The translations under genes and the position numbers were made by a program. From Epiperipatus broadwayi (lineage: Eukaryota > Onychophora > Udeonychophora > Euonychophora > Peripatidae), in assembly GCA_028023455.1 (NCBI GenBank), contig JAQFVV010000031.1, forward strand, positions 3,656,001-3,720,000: 64,000 nucleotides of DNA. Reading direction: 5' to 3'. The notes under the pieces were generated by a model. The model had not been told where the DNA came from and did no database searches. It saw only the letters and a program-made list of their open reading frames with translations. This document shows, piece by piece, positions 1-12,520 of the stretch (the first letter of the stretch is position 1; every line of letters begins with the position of its first letter).

Positions 1-499
1 TTATATTTAGCATGCTTTTGCATGGCTTTAATGCTAATTGCAACTATTTTGTCTTTGCCCCATTTAAGTATTAAAAGAATAATTAAGTAAGTTATATTAT
101 ACCATTACTGAAATAACAATTCTTACAAAATAATTGAAACTAATTAAAATATTTTTTAGACATAAATAAGATAAAAGATTAAATAGGTTTAAAATTAGGT
201 GGTTAAATATAATTTAAATATGCCAAAAAAATCTAAATTATGGTCTATCACAATGGTGCCAGAAAAGAGATCAGGCTAAAGTGGCTATTACGATATCTAA
301 AGGAGACCAGGCTTCATTTCTGGTTTAATTTTTAAAAACTTATTGATGATAAAAGCAGATTTAAGTTGTGGAGATGATGATGAGTTAAAAATTACATCTC
401 AGAAGCCAAAGGTAAATAGGATAAATACTACCAATCTTATATTAGGAAACAGTCTTCTTTGAAAATTTTTAATGTGTGATACTAACATGGTTGATTGCT
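1..499. other. AT-rich sequence, no gene seen
   Basis: No open frame, structural RNA or clear repeat boundary is visible. It may be upstream or downstream remains of the LINE tail that follows. Confidence 0.4.
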
Positions 500-645
500 T
501 TCATATATAAGCCAGTGATATGTAAATAAGGCAATGCATTCACAGATAAAATGTTCAAGGTTTTCTTCTTCCCTCATACATAAAGAGCACATTGCAACAA
601 TATTTTTAGATGTTATTCCAGCTATGAATGCATTGGGTAGTAAAG
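500..645 (-). pseudogene. LINE ORF2 C-terminal Cys-rich fragment
   Basis: The minus strand reads about 45 residues containing CSLCMREEENLEHFICEC, i.e. Cx2C followed by HxxxC. This is the C-terminal zinc-knuckle pattern of L1/Tx1-like non-LTR reverse transcriptases, and the LINE at 57.8-60.7 kb has the comparable CSLCHREDDTIFHIFNDC. No continuous frame extends into a reverse transcriptase domain, so this is a decayed 3' fragment. The clade is inferred from this motif alone. Confidence 0.55.
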
Positions 646-1845
646 CTTTGAGATTGGATTTTTATTAGGAAATCCAAGTATTTAGCTCTAACTATCAGAA
701 CTAGAATTTCTGTATAATAATTTTATTAAAAATCATAAAAAAAAATAGAAAACATCCTTAGGGTTGAGGTTATTTATTAAACTATGGGCTCCCAATTACT
801 GATTTTTTTTATTTATTTGAGAATAAAATGAGAATATAGCATTCATTTTGAATATAAAATTTAATAAAGTATTTATGAGTTTTTTCCCCGATAGAGGGAA
901 TGTTTCTATAGGAGTTACAAGAATAAATCATTATGTATTAAGGAATGAGGCAATGAGTTTGGTCAATATATTGAATGCTTTCTGACACTAAAATGTAGAG
1001 ACACAATGCAAGAAGAAACCATTTAACTTTTGTTGTCCCTGCAGTTTTTTCATATTTATGACAACTGTTTTTTTTTTTGCCCCAAATAAGTCTGGTACAT
1101 AGATAGTTTATCTTTTGATTAAAAAAACAAGTAATAAAGTTGATAATAGTAATTAATTTTTGGGAATATTACTATGTTGATAAGAGAAATTTTACTGTGA
1201 AGTGGCAGATAGGCTTTTGAAAGTGAGTGTATAATCTTTTCAATTGAAGTCAGAATAGTATTTTATACTTTTAGCCTTAGTGAATTGAGGGGAGGATGAG
1301 TTGGAAAGACTAAAAATTTAGGAGGAGGGAACTGTAAACAGAAGATATCTGTTTGCCAATAATAATGCACCATGCTGATGACCTCTCTTTATTAAAAGTT
1401 AAAGAGAAATCTGAAAGTATTGTTTTAGTATGGAAAAGAGTTCAGGAAGAAGTTTTTTTGGAAGGAAGAAAGATTATTAAATCATCCATATATGAAATAT
1501 GACTGATTTTTTTATTAATAAGAGGTATATATTTTTCAGGCAATTTATTTTCTATTTCAAGTAAAAGTAAATTAAGTCATGTTATAAGAATTAAAAACTG
1601 AGGAGAAAACCCTGTTACTTTTTTCTTTGGTGTATCTTTTGTGTTTTTACATATGCATTTCACATTTGATCCTACCTTGTTATTCTCGACATATATATCT
1701 CATATTTTGCTATAAGATCAAAAGTCTATGAATTGGTTTTTTATTAAGAATCTAAGTCTCATATTAATATGTAAGTATTGGTGAAACAGATTTATTAAAA
1801 ATATTATTTTCAAGTATTTAGATATATTTTCTTTTAACATTATAT
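646..1845. other. AT-rich sequence with one weak RT-like patch
   Basis: Mostly featureless. On the plus strand at about 1340-1500 a short open stretch reads MHHADDLSLLKVKEK. This resembles the (Y/F)ADD catalytic motif of LINE reverse transcriptases, but it is only about 45 residues long and has no flanking motifs. I treat it as a possible eroded LINE fragment, not a gene. Confidence 0.3.
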
Positions 1846-2045
1846 TGAATACAAGTATAATGTATATACTGAACTTTAAATGTAATTAGAGGGGATTTGA
1901 ACACAGACTGTTAAGCTCCCTTTAGCTATCCACTCCATCTTATATAATTATTACACATAATCACATAGGGTGAAAAAAAGATCTCCAATATATGTATTTT
2001 ATCCTGAACCAGCACTCATCAGTTTATCCAGATTATCATCTTATT
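1846..2045 (-). mobile_element. Family A repeat: tRNA-like segment plus decayed hammerhead
   Basis: Read on the minus strand, this ~200 bp repeat has a hammerhead-like block (CTGATGAGTGCTGG at about 2022-2008), then a tRNA-like stretch ending in a good box B (GTTCAAATCC near 1895), then a tail shared with 24300-24360. The same blocks recur in order at 12.1-12.6 and 23.5-24.4 kb. This copy's ribozyme looks dead: stem II no longer pairs, G12 of the GAAA box is A, and stem I keeps only about two pairs. Confidence 0.7.
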
Positions 2046-3890
2046 TCCATTAAAAGCACTCCAATAAAGTTTAATTTTGTGATTAATTTCATCTGCAATG
2101 TTTTCATCTGACTAAGGTATTTTTGTAACTGTTCCAATTTATTATTATGACTCTTAACTTTAAACAATCAACTTTAATTGTAACTTCTGTTTTCATATGA
2201 TAACATTTGAAATTCCGAAGCATTATTTACAAATCCAACTACATCAACTGAAAAATATAGATGACATAAATAATGGCTATTCATTTTCATTCTCTTAGAT
2301 TTGCATTTTAATCCCCAAAATCTTAGTATACTCATAATACACTTATTTAATCTAATCATCACTATTGGTTTGCAATAAATTTTCTTCTGAATTTAACAAT
2401 ATCCTGGATTCATGTCTTGAAGTTCAAAAGCTTTAATAACTTCAAAAATGCTTATTGACTCAAATATCTTTTCATAATTTAAAAATAAAAGCAAACAATG
2501 ATAAATACAAACTAATTGGATCTTTATATAAATACTTGTATGTGATATATATTGCTATAATTTCTTTTAATCCACTTTGTTCTTTGGGTTGATTGAGTTC
2601 AAATTTTTCGTAGTCAAATTGTAATGATCTTAATAAAAATTGCTGTAAAACTGATACACGACTGATTTTTCCTAAATTTATTAGCATAGTTTACTTTATT
2701 TAAAATATTCTTGGCAATTCAGATGGTGATGTAATTAATTATAGATGCTACTTTATTTTCTTGTTTTTTTTTTACTACACTGTTCTTTATAAGAACTCTT
2801 TTCTATACTTCATGGTATAATGTTATATATAGAGCTAACAAAATAAGCTCTTATTTCATGCTATAATATATTTTTAGTAAAAGTGCCATCTTTTTATTTT
2901 AATTAATAAAAAAATTTCCAATATCAAGATATTATATTATATTTTTGATAATTTTTTTTTTTTCTATAGCATAATTTACCATTTCTCCTATATGATTTAG
3001 CACATTTGTATAGTGGTGGGCATAAAAAGTGAAGGTCCATAAATCACAGTTTGACTCTATTATTTCTGATGCTCAAATTTCATATGACCTTCTGAGCAAC
3101 AAAATTACTCAATTGCTTTTACTTATTTTGCCACTTCACAAATATTCTCTTATATCATATTAAATTCTTTATTATACCATTTTCAGAATTTCAGATATTT
3201 GTTTAGAATCATTTTTAAATAGTTTCATATTTCTTCTTAATTTTATACACTGCCTTATCTCGCTTGAAAATTTACTAGTGAATTGTTATTTGTTTGTATT
3301 TGTTATCTATGAAACAACCTTTATCAGACTATCAGTTATTTTCTTAATGAATTAATTCTGCTTAAATTTAGCCTTAACAGATGATATCTCTAAACTTCAG
3401 AAATGCTCAGGACTAGTTTTAATAGCTTTCACCTCTCTCCAGCATTGCATTAATGCATATCTTTTATCTTACTAATTGATGATTATTTATTCTGTTGAAT
3501 CTATTAAGCACATTGATGATATATAATCCAATTTTGTTATATTATGTGATTAGGTGTATATCCATTACAACTTAGAGTTGTTTTTTTAAATAAAAAAAAA
3601 GAATTTAAAATATACAGATTATTTTTCCCTCACAAATTTTATAATTCCATATCCTCTTCCAGTTCTATCTTCATATCCAAGTTTACTCTTAGCATTTTTC
3701 AATTGTTTTTCGATTCTAGCATTAAAGATTTTCAGGATAATTAAAAATATTGTTTGGTCTCATCAAAAGCATTATTTATATCTTATAAAAGTCTTTTACT
3801 TTTTCATTAGAGTAAAAATTTCCATGGCATCAACATCAATTATTTGCATTTGGAACCTTCCATTAAGTTGCATAACTAATCTCGCTACTA
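2046..3890 (-). pseudogene. RTE-like LINE relic (endonuclease and reverse transcriptase)
   Basis: Three minus-strand pieces lie in the correct order for an RTE-type element. At about 3885-3640 an endonuclease piece includes NARIEKQLKNAKSKLGYEDR, matching the region after GDFNAR in the better RTE copy at 52.5 kb. At 2687-2500 is the reverse transcriptase entry LNQPKEQSGLKE. At 2470-2174 are FELQDMNPGYC and then HYLCHLYFSVDVVGFVNNAS, a mutated form of the catalytic (F/Y)ADDVV(I)FANNA motif. The element is full of stops and shifts and cannot be active. Its 3' part abuts the Family A repeat. Confidence 0.7.
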
Positions 3891-3938
3891 TAACTGATAT
3901 AATATCAATATTGCTACTATAATTGATATAATATCAAT
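3887..3938. repeat. 27-bp tandem duplication
   Basis: Two nearly identical copies of a unit around CTACTATAACTGATATAATA lie head to tail. Confidence 0.7.
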
Positions 3939-5704
3939 CTTCACAATGTTGCTAACAATGTCCAAAAATGTTTTAATTAATAAAAGATTGTTTTTCTTCT
4001 AAATTATGCAACTTTTATTCACTTGAAAGTCATTTACAGTTATAGATAACTAAACAAAAAGTAATCATCAAATGATAGCCTAGATCCATGATGCACCAAC
4101 TTTTAGTGCCTTCTTGTCTTCAGTTTCCAACCACTGTCTAGAATAATGACTTTACAATCTATCATAAGAATTATAATTTACTTTTCTTTACCATAACTGT
4201 AAATATAAAAGAGAATGAGTATTCACACTTATATTCACACATTCTTCCTGACTTCGACTGATACCTCAATTAAGATATATTAGAATATATATAATACCAT
4301 ATGTTTTCTTGATTTAAAATTTATAAGCAAAAGTATGTAAATTCACCATGTGATCAACCTATCCATATTCATTTAATATATAAAGAACCATACAGAAATA
4401 ACTGTAGCAAGGGGAATACATGGATCAGACATGAGGAATTTGCCTTTTTTGCTTGAGTAAGGTTGCAAGGAGCAATCAAAGAGACTCTTTCAGAGAGTAA
4501 CAGATGCTTGTTGTAATTTAGAAAAAAATAATTATTAATTATTCATTATTCATCAATAACTTGGTTATATCTTTTTTATAGATTAAACATGTAACCATTT
4601 TGATCTGAATGTTAATGTTCTATGCCCTATTATTAACTTCATTCTCATTGAAATATATACTTTTTAAAAATCAATAATGTTTTATCCTTAATATAAAGAT
4701 TGTCCTCAAGGTGTTTCAAATATATTTACAGATATTTTTTTTAAAAATCCATATATATATATATATATGTAATTAAATAAATATAATCATAACTTTAAAC
4801 ATAAAATTACTAAAAATTTAAAGTATATTAAAATTTTAATATAAACTATAACTTTATTACAGCAAGACTAAGTATCAAAATCTAAATGAAGGTAATTGTT
4901 TTTTTAAACAAAAAGTATACTTATATCTGCATGTGACTATTGCTATAATCAATTTATATATTATACTATTATAAAAACTTATTGAATTATTTTGTTGATC
5001 GTATGTCCAGAGGGTGTTAATTAGATACCAGTCAGAAGAACATAAATAACTTTAAATAAATTAACACAAGTTTAGTTACAAAACAATTTATTTAATAATA
5101 ATAAATATTAATAAATAAAAAATAAATAATTTGGAATTCCATAATAAATAAATACAATCTATTATTAATCCTCGAGTTAAAAATTTCACTTCTTGCACAC
5201 ACACACACAAGATAATGTAAACAATATTATGCGTTTTGATTATAAAGTCTTTGCACTTATGTGCTTGCTACTGTTATATACACATGCATTTACTTTCTAG
5301 AACAATTACACTTTTGACAAGTCAATATTTTACTATAGTTGACAATCAGTTATTAAAAGTAAATGATCATAGTCTTTCCAAGTTTTCTTTGTGCTTAATT
5401 AGCACCCACATTTTTCATACACTAATTAGCCATCTCTCCACTAATCCTAGTTTTAGACCGGGTTTTAATTTCTATATGAGTTTGATATTTTACTTTTCAA
5501 TGGCTAATTTCCATAATAGTGTGTTTATTATATTTACAAATTATAAATATTAGTGCATGTACATTTTTTCTAGAGTATATTAAAATTAAAATAATTAATT
5601 CAGAAATAATCTGTCCATTTTATTTACAATCTATATGTGCATAATATATACATAGACATTCAGTTGTCTTTCTGGTACCCTAAATTATTATTTAATGCAG
5701 CAGT
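3939..5704. other. AT-rich sequence, no gene seen
   Basis: Contains simple repeats only: an (AT)n run near 4747-4767 and a short (CA)n run near 5196-5209. An open frame at 5236-5553 on the plus strand shows no recognisable domain and is typical of chance frames in such DNA. Confidence 0.4.
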
Positions 5705-5765
5705 AGAGTAATGTGTTAAAGGTTCCCGGATCAAATTTCAATCTGTCACCAAACATTTCTGAACA
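5705..5765 (+). repeat. possible tRNA-like SINE fragment
   Basis: A short stretch has an A-box-like AGTAGAGTAATG and a B-box-like GGATCAAATTTC about 30 bp apart. It is decayed and lacks a visible poly(A) or target duplication, so the call is weak. Confidence 0.25.
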
Positions 5766-8200
5766 ATTATCTACTTGATTATTACTTTTAATAACACAGC
5801 AATTTCTTTACTGCTTTACACACACAATAGAATAGAATTTTTATTTTTTTAATTATAGTAGATGCTGATAACATTTGCTCATATCAATTAATTGGTAGCT
5901 TCCCATCATTTAGAGCTTTAATAATTTTATTCAAATGTTTAACAAATTATAACACTATGTGTCCATATTGGTATACTCAGATAGTATATAGACTAATACT
6001 TGTGTGTTTTTATGGATATTATAACTAAATAATTTCCTTTTAAAAGTAAATAGTTTGTTTGTTTTTTAAAGCTAGAAATTGAATCATATATAGTACTTAA
6101 GCTTACAGAGAGGTTCTGAGACTTTCTAAAATGAATAATAACTAATATTATATTTATTTAGTTTTCTATAATGACTTTTATTAGGAATTGATGAGAGTGA
6201 CATTTGATCTGTTTACAAATAGCAGAATTTTCCTTATTGTTTACAAGGAAGAAGTAACAAAAATATAGACAATTTATTACTTAAAATTAAATGAATTATT
6301 CTCAACATATAACTAAAGCAACAGTTCTTATATATAGATTAATTTCAAACATTATATTTTTACAATTCTTATAAATATATGTATATAGTATTTTCTAAAT
6401 CACACTGACTAGACTTCAATTTGTACTACACTTAAATTTGTGAATTATGAAAGTATAAAAAAAAAATCGACATATTAAAAAAAAATTGCTTTAATCTGCA
6501 TATTTCAAGTCGTTGATAAATAATTATCACATTCTTACCTTCCACAGGCCTTCTGATAATGAACTGTACAGATATATTATCATGAACCATTATGAAAACA
6601 TTTAATGATTAAATAATTCTTCTACATTCATAAATAAATTAATCCATTGTTATAATATAAGTAAACGTTACTGATAATGAAAGTTTCTGCACCAGAAGCA
6701 TAATGAGGTCAGTTATCCCTTGAGAGTTACTAAATCATTCTGTAGCCTGGAGGAGATTTTTCAGAAGAGTGGATGTCATGAAAATATTAATAGCTAGAAT
6801 CATTCTTTATACTTTAACAAGTAATGCTTACATAATTATTTATAATAAAAATAGTCTTCATATTTTAAAACATATGTATAGATTAACTGTAAAGTTATAA
6901 AACTGTTATGGTAAATTTTAATACTACTATTAATGTTCTTAAGTACATAGTAATGTTACTGACAAAATATTCTAGAATTTATTTGTACAGTATTTTAATT
7001 TATTATATTAGAAATATTAATATAGTTATTATTTTAATACTAAAATTAAAATTACATTCATTTCCACTAATTAATGTTTATTTTTAATTTAATCCATAAA
7101 AAAATCACATTTTAATGTAGAAATAATATAAACCAATACCATGTTGATATTCTATTTTCTGCTGAATAACTTATCAGTTTAATCAAACTAATTGAAATTC
7201 TGCTGGTAAAACTGGGTTTGGTCTCATTATAGAATAGTAACTCAACTGTAAGATATTATGAATTTGTATAAAAATGCTAGTTATATATATATATTAAATT
7301 GCATAATAATATATTCTATTTTTCTCCCCTTAGCTAACGGTAGCTGAGCATAGAATTCCCAATTGCGGACGTTAAAACACGATGCATTTATATCAGAAAG
7401 ATTAAATGTATAAGGCCAGTAAATTTACATGTGCATCAATGCATTTATATACATATAATGAAGTCATTATTATACATTCTAAGGGTAAATAATAGAATTA
7501 GCAACATAGGATGTGGCAGTCCTCTTATACAGATTCATCATATACTTTTATTTTATAATTAATACTTCACATTATCACTTATCTTATTAATCCATAGTGT
7601 GAGGTTTTATTTCCCACTTCAGAATAAATAGATATATACGCATTGATTAATAATGAGTGGAAAATTGGATTGTTGGCTAACCATATATTATTCATTATAT
7701 AATGTTTTAATGATATTGATGCTTTAGGATAGGAATTTCCAACTTTTTGACATTTCTGGGCCACACTGTGAAAAGAAGAGTTATCTTCAATGACATATTA
7801 AATACACAAACAATACCAAAAGCTGATAAGAAAAAAAATATCCATGCATAACCACCATCATAGATAAGCAAAAAGGTCCTCACATAATAAACCTAATTAG
7901 GCAATGGTCTGTTCCAATAGCCTTTTAAGATTGTTGAGCAGGTTCTAAGTTTGTGATCATTAATATAGAAAATGTATATACTACTTATATATATATTATA
8001 AAACAAAAAAAAAGGCAACATAAAACTAATGGAATATTTGAAAGTGCACATAAATTTATTTTAGTCACATTGCAACATGTAATTACAAAAAAAATTCAAT
8101 GTTTTAATGCTTGGAAATGACAAGTAAGAAAAGCTTAATAGTGAAACAGTTTTAATATAGTATGCTTAGCATGCGTTCAATATCTTTGTCCCGATTTCAT
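5766..8200. other. AT-rich sequence, no gene seen
   Basis: No frame or repeat is recognised. A short island of higher GC at about 7325-7385 stands out from its surroundings but matches nothing I know. Confidence 0.4.
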
Positions 8201-8368
8201 AATCACAGCAATTTCGCATGATCACCATTTCTTATGCTTGCTCATAACTGTTATTAAAACAGGGAAAAATTCTCCATACAGAAGCGCCACTAAGTGCAAG
8301 CCAAAGTACTCAATAGATGCCAAAAGGCTTGTGCATAAAATCCCCGTATAGTGCCTACTCATCCAATA

Positions 8369-8410
8369 TCCCCAGACTAGTTTCTAGCTTGTGGTTTTCA
8401 TCAGTGAGAA
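8369..8410 (-). ncRNA. hammerhead ribozyme motif, Family B unit 1
   Basis: Minus strand: stem I about 6 bp (two G-U), CTGATGA core, weak stem II with a CACAA-type loop, GAAA, then CTAGTC. The predicted cut lies after the C of GTC, between 8375 and 8374. All core bases are present, but stem II barely pairs, so activity is doubtful. Confidence 0.6.
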
Positions 8411-8792
8411 GCCTTGGATCTGAGAGCACTGCACCTAGATCTTAGGATCTAATGCAACCCTCCAGCAGCCACCTTTCATCTCAACTACAAAACAAAGTCT
8501 AAAATTAAAAACAATATTTTCCATCCAAACTCATTAGCTCATATAGGCATGAACTCAGTTCAATACTCATACATTTTGGTGTCTTTGGTTCTTTAGTAAC
8601 CATAGCCAACACTATTCTATTAGGCAGGATTGGTATTAAACGACTAAACATCGCATTATCACCATTTCTTATGCTTGCTCATAACTTATTAAAACACGCA
8701 AAAGTCTCCATACAGTAGTGCAAGCCAGAGTAATTAATGGCTGCCAGAAGGCTTGTGCATAAAATCCCTATCTAGTACCTACTCATTCAATA

Positions 8793-8834
8793 TCCCCAGA
8801 CTAGTTTCTAGCTTGTGGCTTTCATCACTGAGGA
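8793..8834 (-). ncRNA. hammerhead ribozyme motif, Family B unit 2 (core mutated)
   Basis: Same layout as unit 1, but the invariant first C of CTGATGA is G (GTGATGA). This should abolish cleavage. The remaining elements, GAAACTAGTC and stem I, are conserved. Confidence 0.6.
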
Positions 8835-9450
8835 GCTCTGGATCTGAGAATACTGCACCTAGATCTTAAGATCTAATGCAACCTTCCAGCAGCCACTTTT
8901 TATCTCTACTTAACTATAAAATGATGAGTCTAAAATTGAAAACACAATAGTATTTTCAATCCATGTTCATTAGCTCTTATAGTCATATAGGTCTGAACTC
9001 AGTTCAGTACCCATACATTTTGGTGTCTTTGGTTCCTTAATAACCATAGCCACCACTATTAGGCAGGATTGATTATTAAACCACTAAACATCACATGATC
9101 ACCATTTCTGAGTGGCTCTACTTTATGGAGGAGTGTTTTGCCTGTTTTAATAACAGTTATGAGCAAGCATAAGAAATGGTGATCGTATGATGTTTAGTGG
9201 CTTAATATCAATCCTGCTTAATAGAATAGTGGTGGCTATGATTATTAAAGAACCAAAGACACCAATATGTATGGGTACTGGACTGAGTTCAGACCTATAA
9301 GACTATATGAGGTAATGAGCTTGGATTGAAAATATTGTGTTTTACAATTTTAGATTCATAATTTTTGTAATTAAGTAGAAATAAAAGGTGACTACTGGAA
9401 GGTTGCATTAGGTCCTAAGATCTAGATCCAGTGGTCTCAGATCCAAGGCT

Positions 9451-9490
9451 CCTCACTGATGAAAGCCACAGGCTAGAAAGTAGTCTGGGG
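9451..9490 (+). ncRNA. hammerhead ribozyme motif, Family B inverted unit
   Basis: CCTCA, CTGATGA, a four-pair stem II (AGCC/GGCT), GAAA, GTAGTC and TGGGG. Stem I and the core are good. The short stem III has a G-G mismatch, because the usual C after GAAA is G. Confidence 0.6.
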
Positions 9491-9615
9491 GTATTGGATG
9501 AATAGGCACTAGATAGTGATTTTATGCACAAGCCTTCTGGTATCCATTGATTACTCTGGCTTGCACTAAGTGGCACTATGGCATGGAGAGTTTTGCCTGC
9601 TTTAATCATAGTAAT

Positions 9616-10149
9616 GAATGAATAAATTATGGGCAAAATGTGCAATATAAATATTATGTAAATGGTATGTAAATAAGCTTAAATGCTCCAATTTTTAGAA
9701 AGGAGGAAACAGGATTCTTTTTTATTTATGGTAATGGCATTGTTGTTTTAAATAATTTTATTGCAATTTTATGTTGGGCTGCATTCACAGACATATTGGG
9801 CTGTATATGAGCCACAGGTTATTCCTGCTACAGAAGTTAAATTAAAAATAGTTTGTGATCATTAACAATACAGTTCAAACATATTATTTAATGAAATAGA
9901 TATAATTGGCTTTATTAATTTATGATTTAAATATCAGAAGAGCTTGTTATATTGCCCTCTCCCTCTATATCTAATGTTATTTTTTGACTTCATTGCAACT
10001 CTAGTGATTGCTAGTCTGCAGTAAATATATTAACTGCCAGACTATTTATTGTTGATTAATAATCCAAGAAAGCAATGTAATATCTTTATTATTAATTTTA
10101 AAGTTTATTTTATTCCCACTATTATAAGTTATATTTTTTCAACTTTTGA
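9616..10149. other. AT-rich sequence, no gene seen
   Basis: No frame, repeat or RNA is recognised. Confidence 0.4.
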
Positions 10150-11190
10150 TTTTATTTATTAATATTCTTATTGTATGTCTTCAGAGATTTTTCAATTTTT
10201 ACACATAATGTCATTATCATATTAAAAATTTTAATCTTGAATCCACAGTTGTCTTTATCTATTATGTTTTCCATCAACACATATTTAGTATAAATAGTCA
10301 TGCTGAAAATATGTAGCTCTATTTCACAATTTATTCCCTTGTAATATGTTTATAATTTGTAGTTCCATATAAAGATGCTTCATATGAGTAATGACATATT
10401 TTGATATTCCCATAGACATTTCATAGTCAAAGATCTTGATTTTAATTAATAAAATCATAAAAACTTCTCCTTTTGGTACTCCCTGATTTTTTCATTATTC
10501 CATGCATGTCAGTAATGATCTATCTTGTTGATTGGTCTTTTCTGAAACCAGATTACTAGAAATTCTCTTTTAATATAAAATTAATTTGCAGTGAATACCT
10601 AACTTTCTTATGTGCATATGGCATTAAAATTTTTTGCAGAATCTATAACAATTCTTTTTATATAAACATAAATTGAATTTTTAATTTAATCTAAAGTAGT
10701 TATTCAGGTTAAATGGTGTAATTTAGTCAGCATTTTTATTGAAAGGTTCACTTCTCTAATGTTTTTGGTATAATAGCAATTCCAATGGCCTTTTAGACAT
10801 GATATCGAGACTAATCTAGACTCATTTTTCATTACTGAGAATTCTTTATATGAATAATTTTGTTATAATAATGTGTCCATTTGCATTTTCAGCAAACTAA
10901 ATCAAAACAGGACTTACATATTTGCTTTAGGAATCCCTAGATGGACAATTCATTTTCTAAGCATGTCTATATGTTCACCATCTTGCAAATGTTATTGTAA
11001 TACTACTACTTTTCTTACTGAATGGCCTTCAGAATTTTTTTAAGATTTTCTTTAAGATTTTTTTTTCTACTTAGACTTTTCTTTCTTTTGCTAATTACTA
11101 ATGAATCTTTTAGCATCCATTTTGATTTTTCTGCTTATTAATTCTTGATCAAACTTTTATCATACTCTTCTTCACTTCAACCACAGCTCA
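10150..11190 (-). pseudogene. RTE/BovB-like LINE reverse transcriptase relic
   Basis: On the minus strand at about 10560-10320 shifted frames read NNEKIREYQKEKFL and then MSMGISKYVITHMKHLY. These align with the BovB/RTE segment that normally reads like IMEKAREFQK, then a KAFD motif, then MGIP.HL..L...LY. Stops and frame changes are frequent. Upstream minus-strand sequence to about 11190 is probably the same element's N-terminal side but shows no firm motif. The element is non-functional. Confidence 0.5.
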
Positions 11191-12124
11191 TATGGCTTCT
11201 TGTCACTCATATCCAAGCTCTCACATTCATTTGGTATTAGTTTTTAAAACAAAAGATATAAATTCTGTGTCTAGGATATTAGGCAAAATTATGATTATTT
11301 TTCAATTTTACTCAAAATGTATTAATGAATTTGTGATCTATTCTACACATTATTCTTGGACATGCATTTGCTTTTACAATTAAAAATTTCTATTACTAAA
11401 TGCTCAGAAATTTAATCTGTTTGATTACTAATTAAAGTCCATCCATGTTTTTTAATTAGAATTTTAATGAATGAAAAACATATTGACAATAATAAGTTAT
11501 TGAAATTCACAAAATTTATTAGCAAGTCTCTTATTTTATATCTATAAGTTATATTTAAGATATTGTGATAAATTTTTGATTCTTTCTCAGCTTATTCAAA
11601 GTATCCATATAAATAATCAATGTACACAAAAGCTATTACTGAGCGGCAATGGTAATATTCAGAAAAATAAAAAAATGAATAGCAAAAAAATATATTTTTA
11701 ATGATCACTCATATTATGAAAGAAAAAAATCTAATGCAAATACATATAAAACCAAATGTTTCTAAAAAATTTAAATGCATAAAAAAATTAAGATCATCAT
11801 TATTGATAATCTAGAACTAGAATTTTATTATTTATAAATATAATTGTTAAAATTTTTTTGGTCAGACTATTTAAAGACTTGGGTTGTAATTAAAAATTAA
11901 AATTGATATAAGTAAATAATTACTAAATATAATTTTATGAATACAATCATTATAATAAAATTTTAAGTTAAATGTTATATTCCATACGAATGTGTTGACC
12001 ATTAAAAATTAATATGGTGTTAAAATTTAAAACTGCTAAATATCAAAAACCTGGCTTTAATTTTAAATTTTAATGTCATATTGATTATTAATGATCCACA
12101 CATTCCTATGATCTATAATTTTAT
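11191..12124. other. AT-rich sequence, no gene seen
   Basis: A 63-codon plus-strand frame at 11192 has no recognisable domain. Nothing else is visible. Confidence 0.4.
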
Positions 12125-12282
12125 ATTTCTATATGGTACATTGTGCAGGCTTACATCCGAATTTATATATATATATATATATGCAGGATTCGAAGTCAGA
12201 CTTTTACATGGCTCACAACTTTCATTGCCGTCTTATATTGCTGACCCACCTGATCACACACATGTTGAAAAGATAAATAATC

Positions 12283-12327
12283 ACCAGTATACATATTTTG
12301 TGCTAAACCAGCACTCATCAGTTGGTC
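12283..12327 (-). ncRNA. hammerhead ribozyme motif, Family A left arm (G12 mutated)
   Basis: CTGATGA is followed by a perfect 4-bp stem II (GTGC/GCAC, loop TGGTTTA), but the GAAA box is AAAA. Loss of G12 should inactivate it. Confidence 0.6.
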
Positions 12328-12476
12328 CAGATTACCATCTCTCCACATATATACAATCAGTACTCTGCTTTATATTAAGATAGCCAATATTCATACTTTA
12401 ATGGACAGGCTTCAAACTACTCCAAACCACAACTCTTGACTACTGATTGTATATATGTGTGGGGATGATAATCTGG

Positions 12477-12520
12477 ACCAACTGATGAGTGCTGGTTTAG
12501 CATGAAATACAAATATTGGT
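12477..12520 (+). ncRNA. hammerhead ribozyme motif, Family A right arm (core intact)
   Basis: ACCAA, CTGATGA, stem II GTGC/GCAT with loop TGGTTTA, GAAA, a two-pair stem III with a small loop, cleavage triplet ATA and TTGGT. Stem I is five perfect pairs. The predicted cut follows 12515. This is the best Family A ribozyme here. The motif recurs in four other copies at the same place in the repeat, which argues against chance. Confidence 0.7.

Larger units (their letters stand above)
8213..9603. mobile_element. Family B hammerhead repeat: two tandem minus units joined to an inverted plus unit
   Basis: The block CATGATCACCATTTCT recurs at 8217, 8654 and 9094, giving unit lengths of 437 and 440 bp on the minus strand. 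At about 9106 the orientation flips and one full unit runs on the plus strand to 9603. The flanks carry a 12-bp direct repeat, AATCACAGCAAT at 8201-8212 and AATCATAGTAAT at 9604-9615, differing by two C/T changes. This fits a target-site duplication around a single inserted head-to-head array. Each unit contains one hammerhead core. Tandem units with one ribozyme each and a retrotransposition-type duplication are the hallmarks of retrozymes. The function is inferred. Confidence 0.8.

Noticed and set aside
5236-5553. 105-codon plus-strand frame
   Set aside because: No domain, signal or context; Ser/Phe/Ile-rich as expected of random AT-rich frames.
8213-9603. CRISPR-like array because of regular repeats
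   Set aside because: Units are 437-440 bp with no short repeat/spacer pattern, in a eukaryotic repeat landscape.
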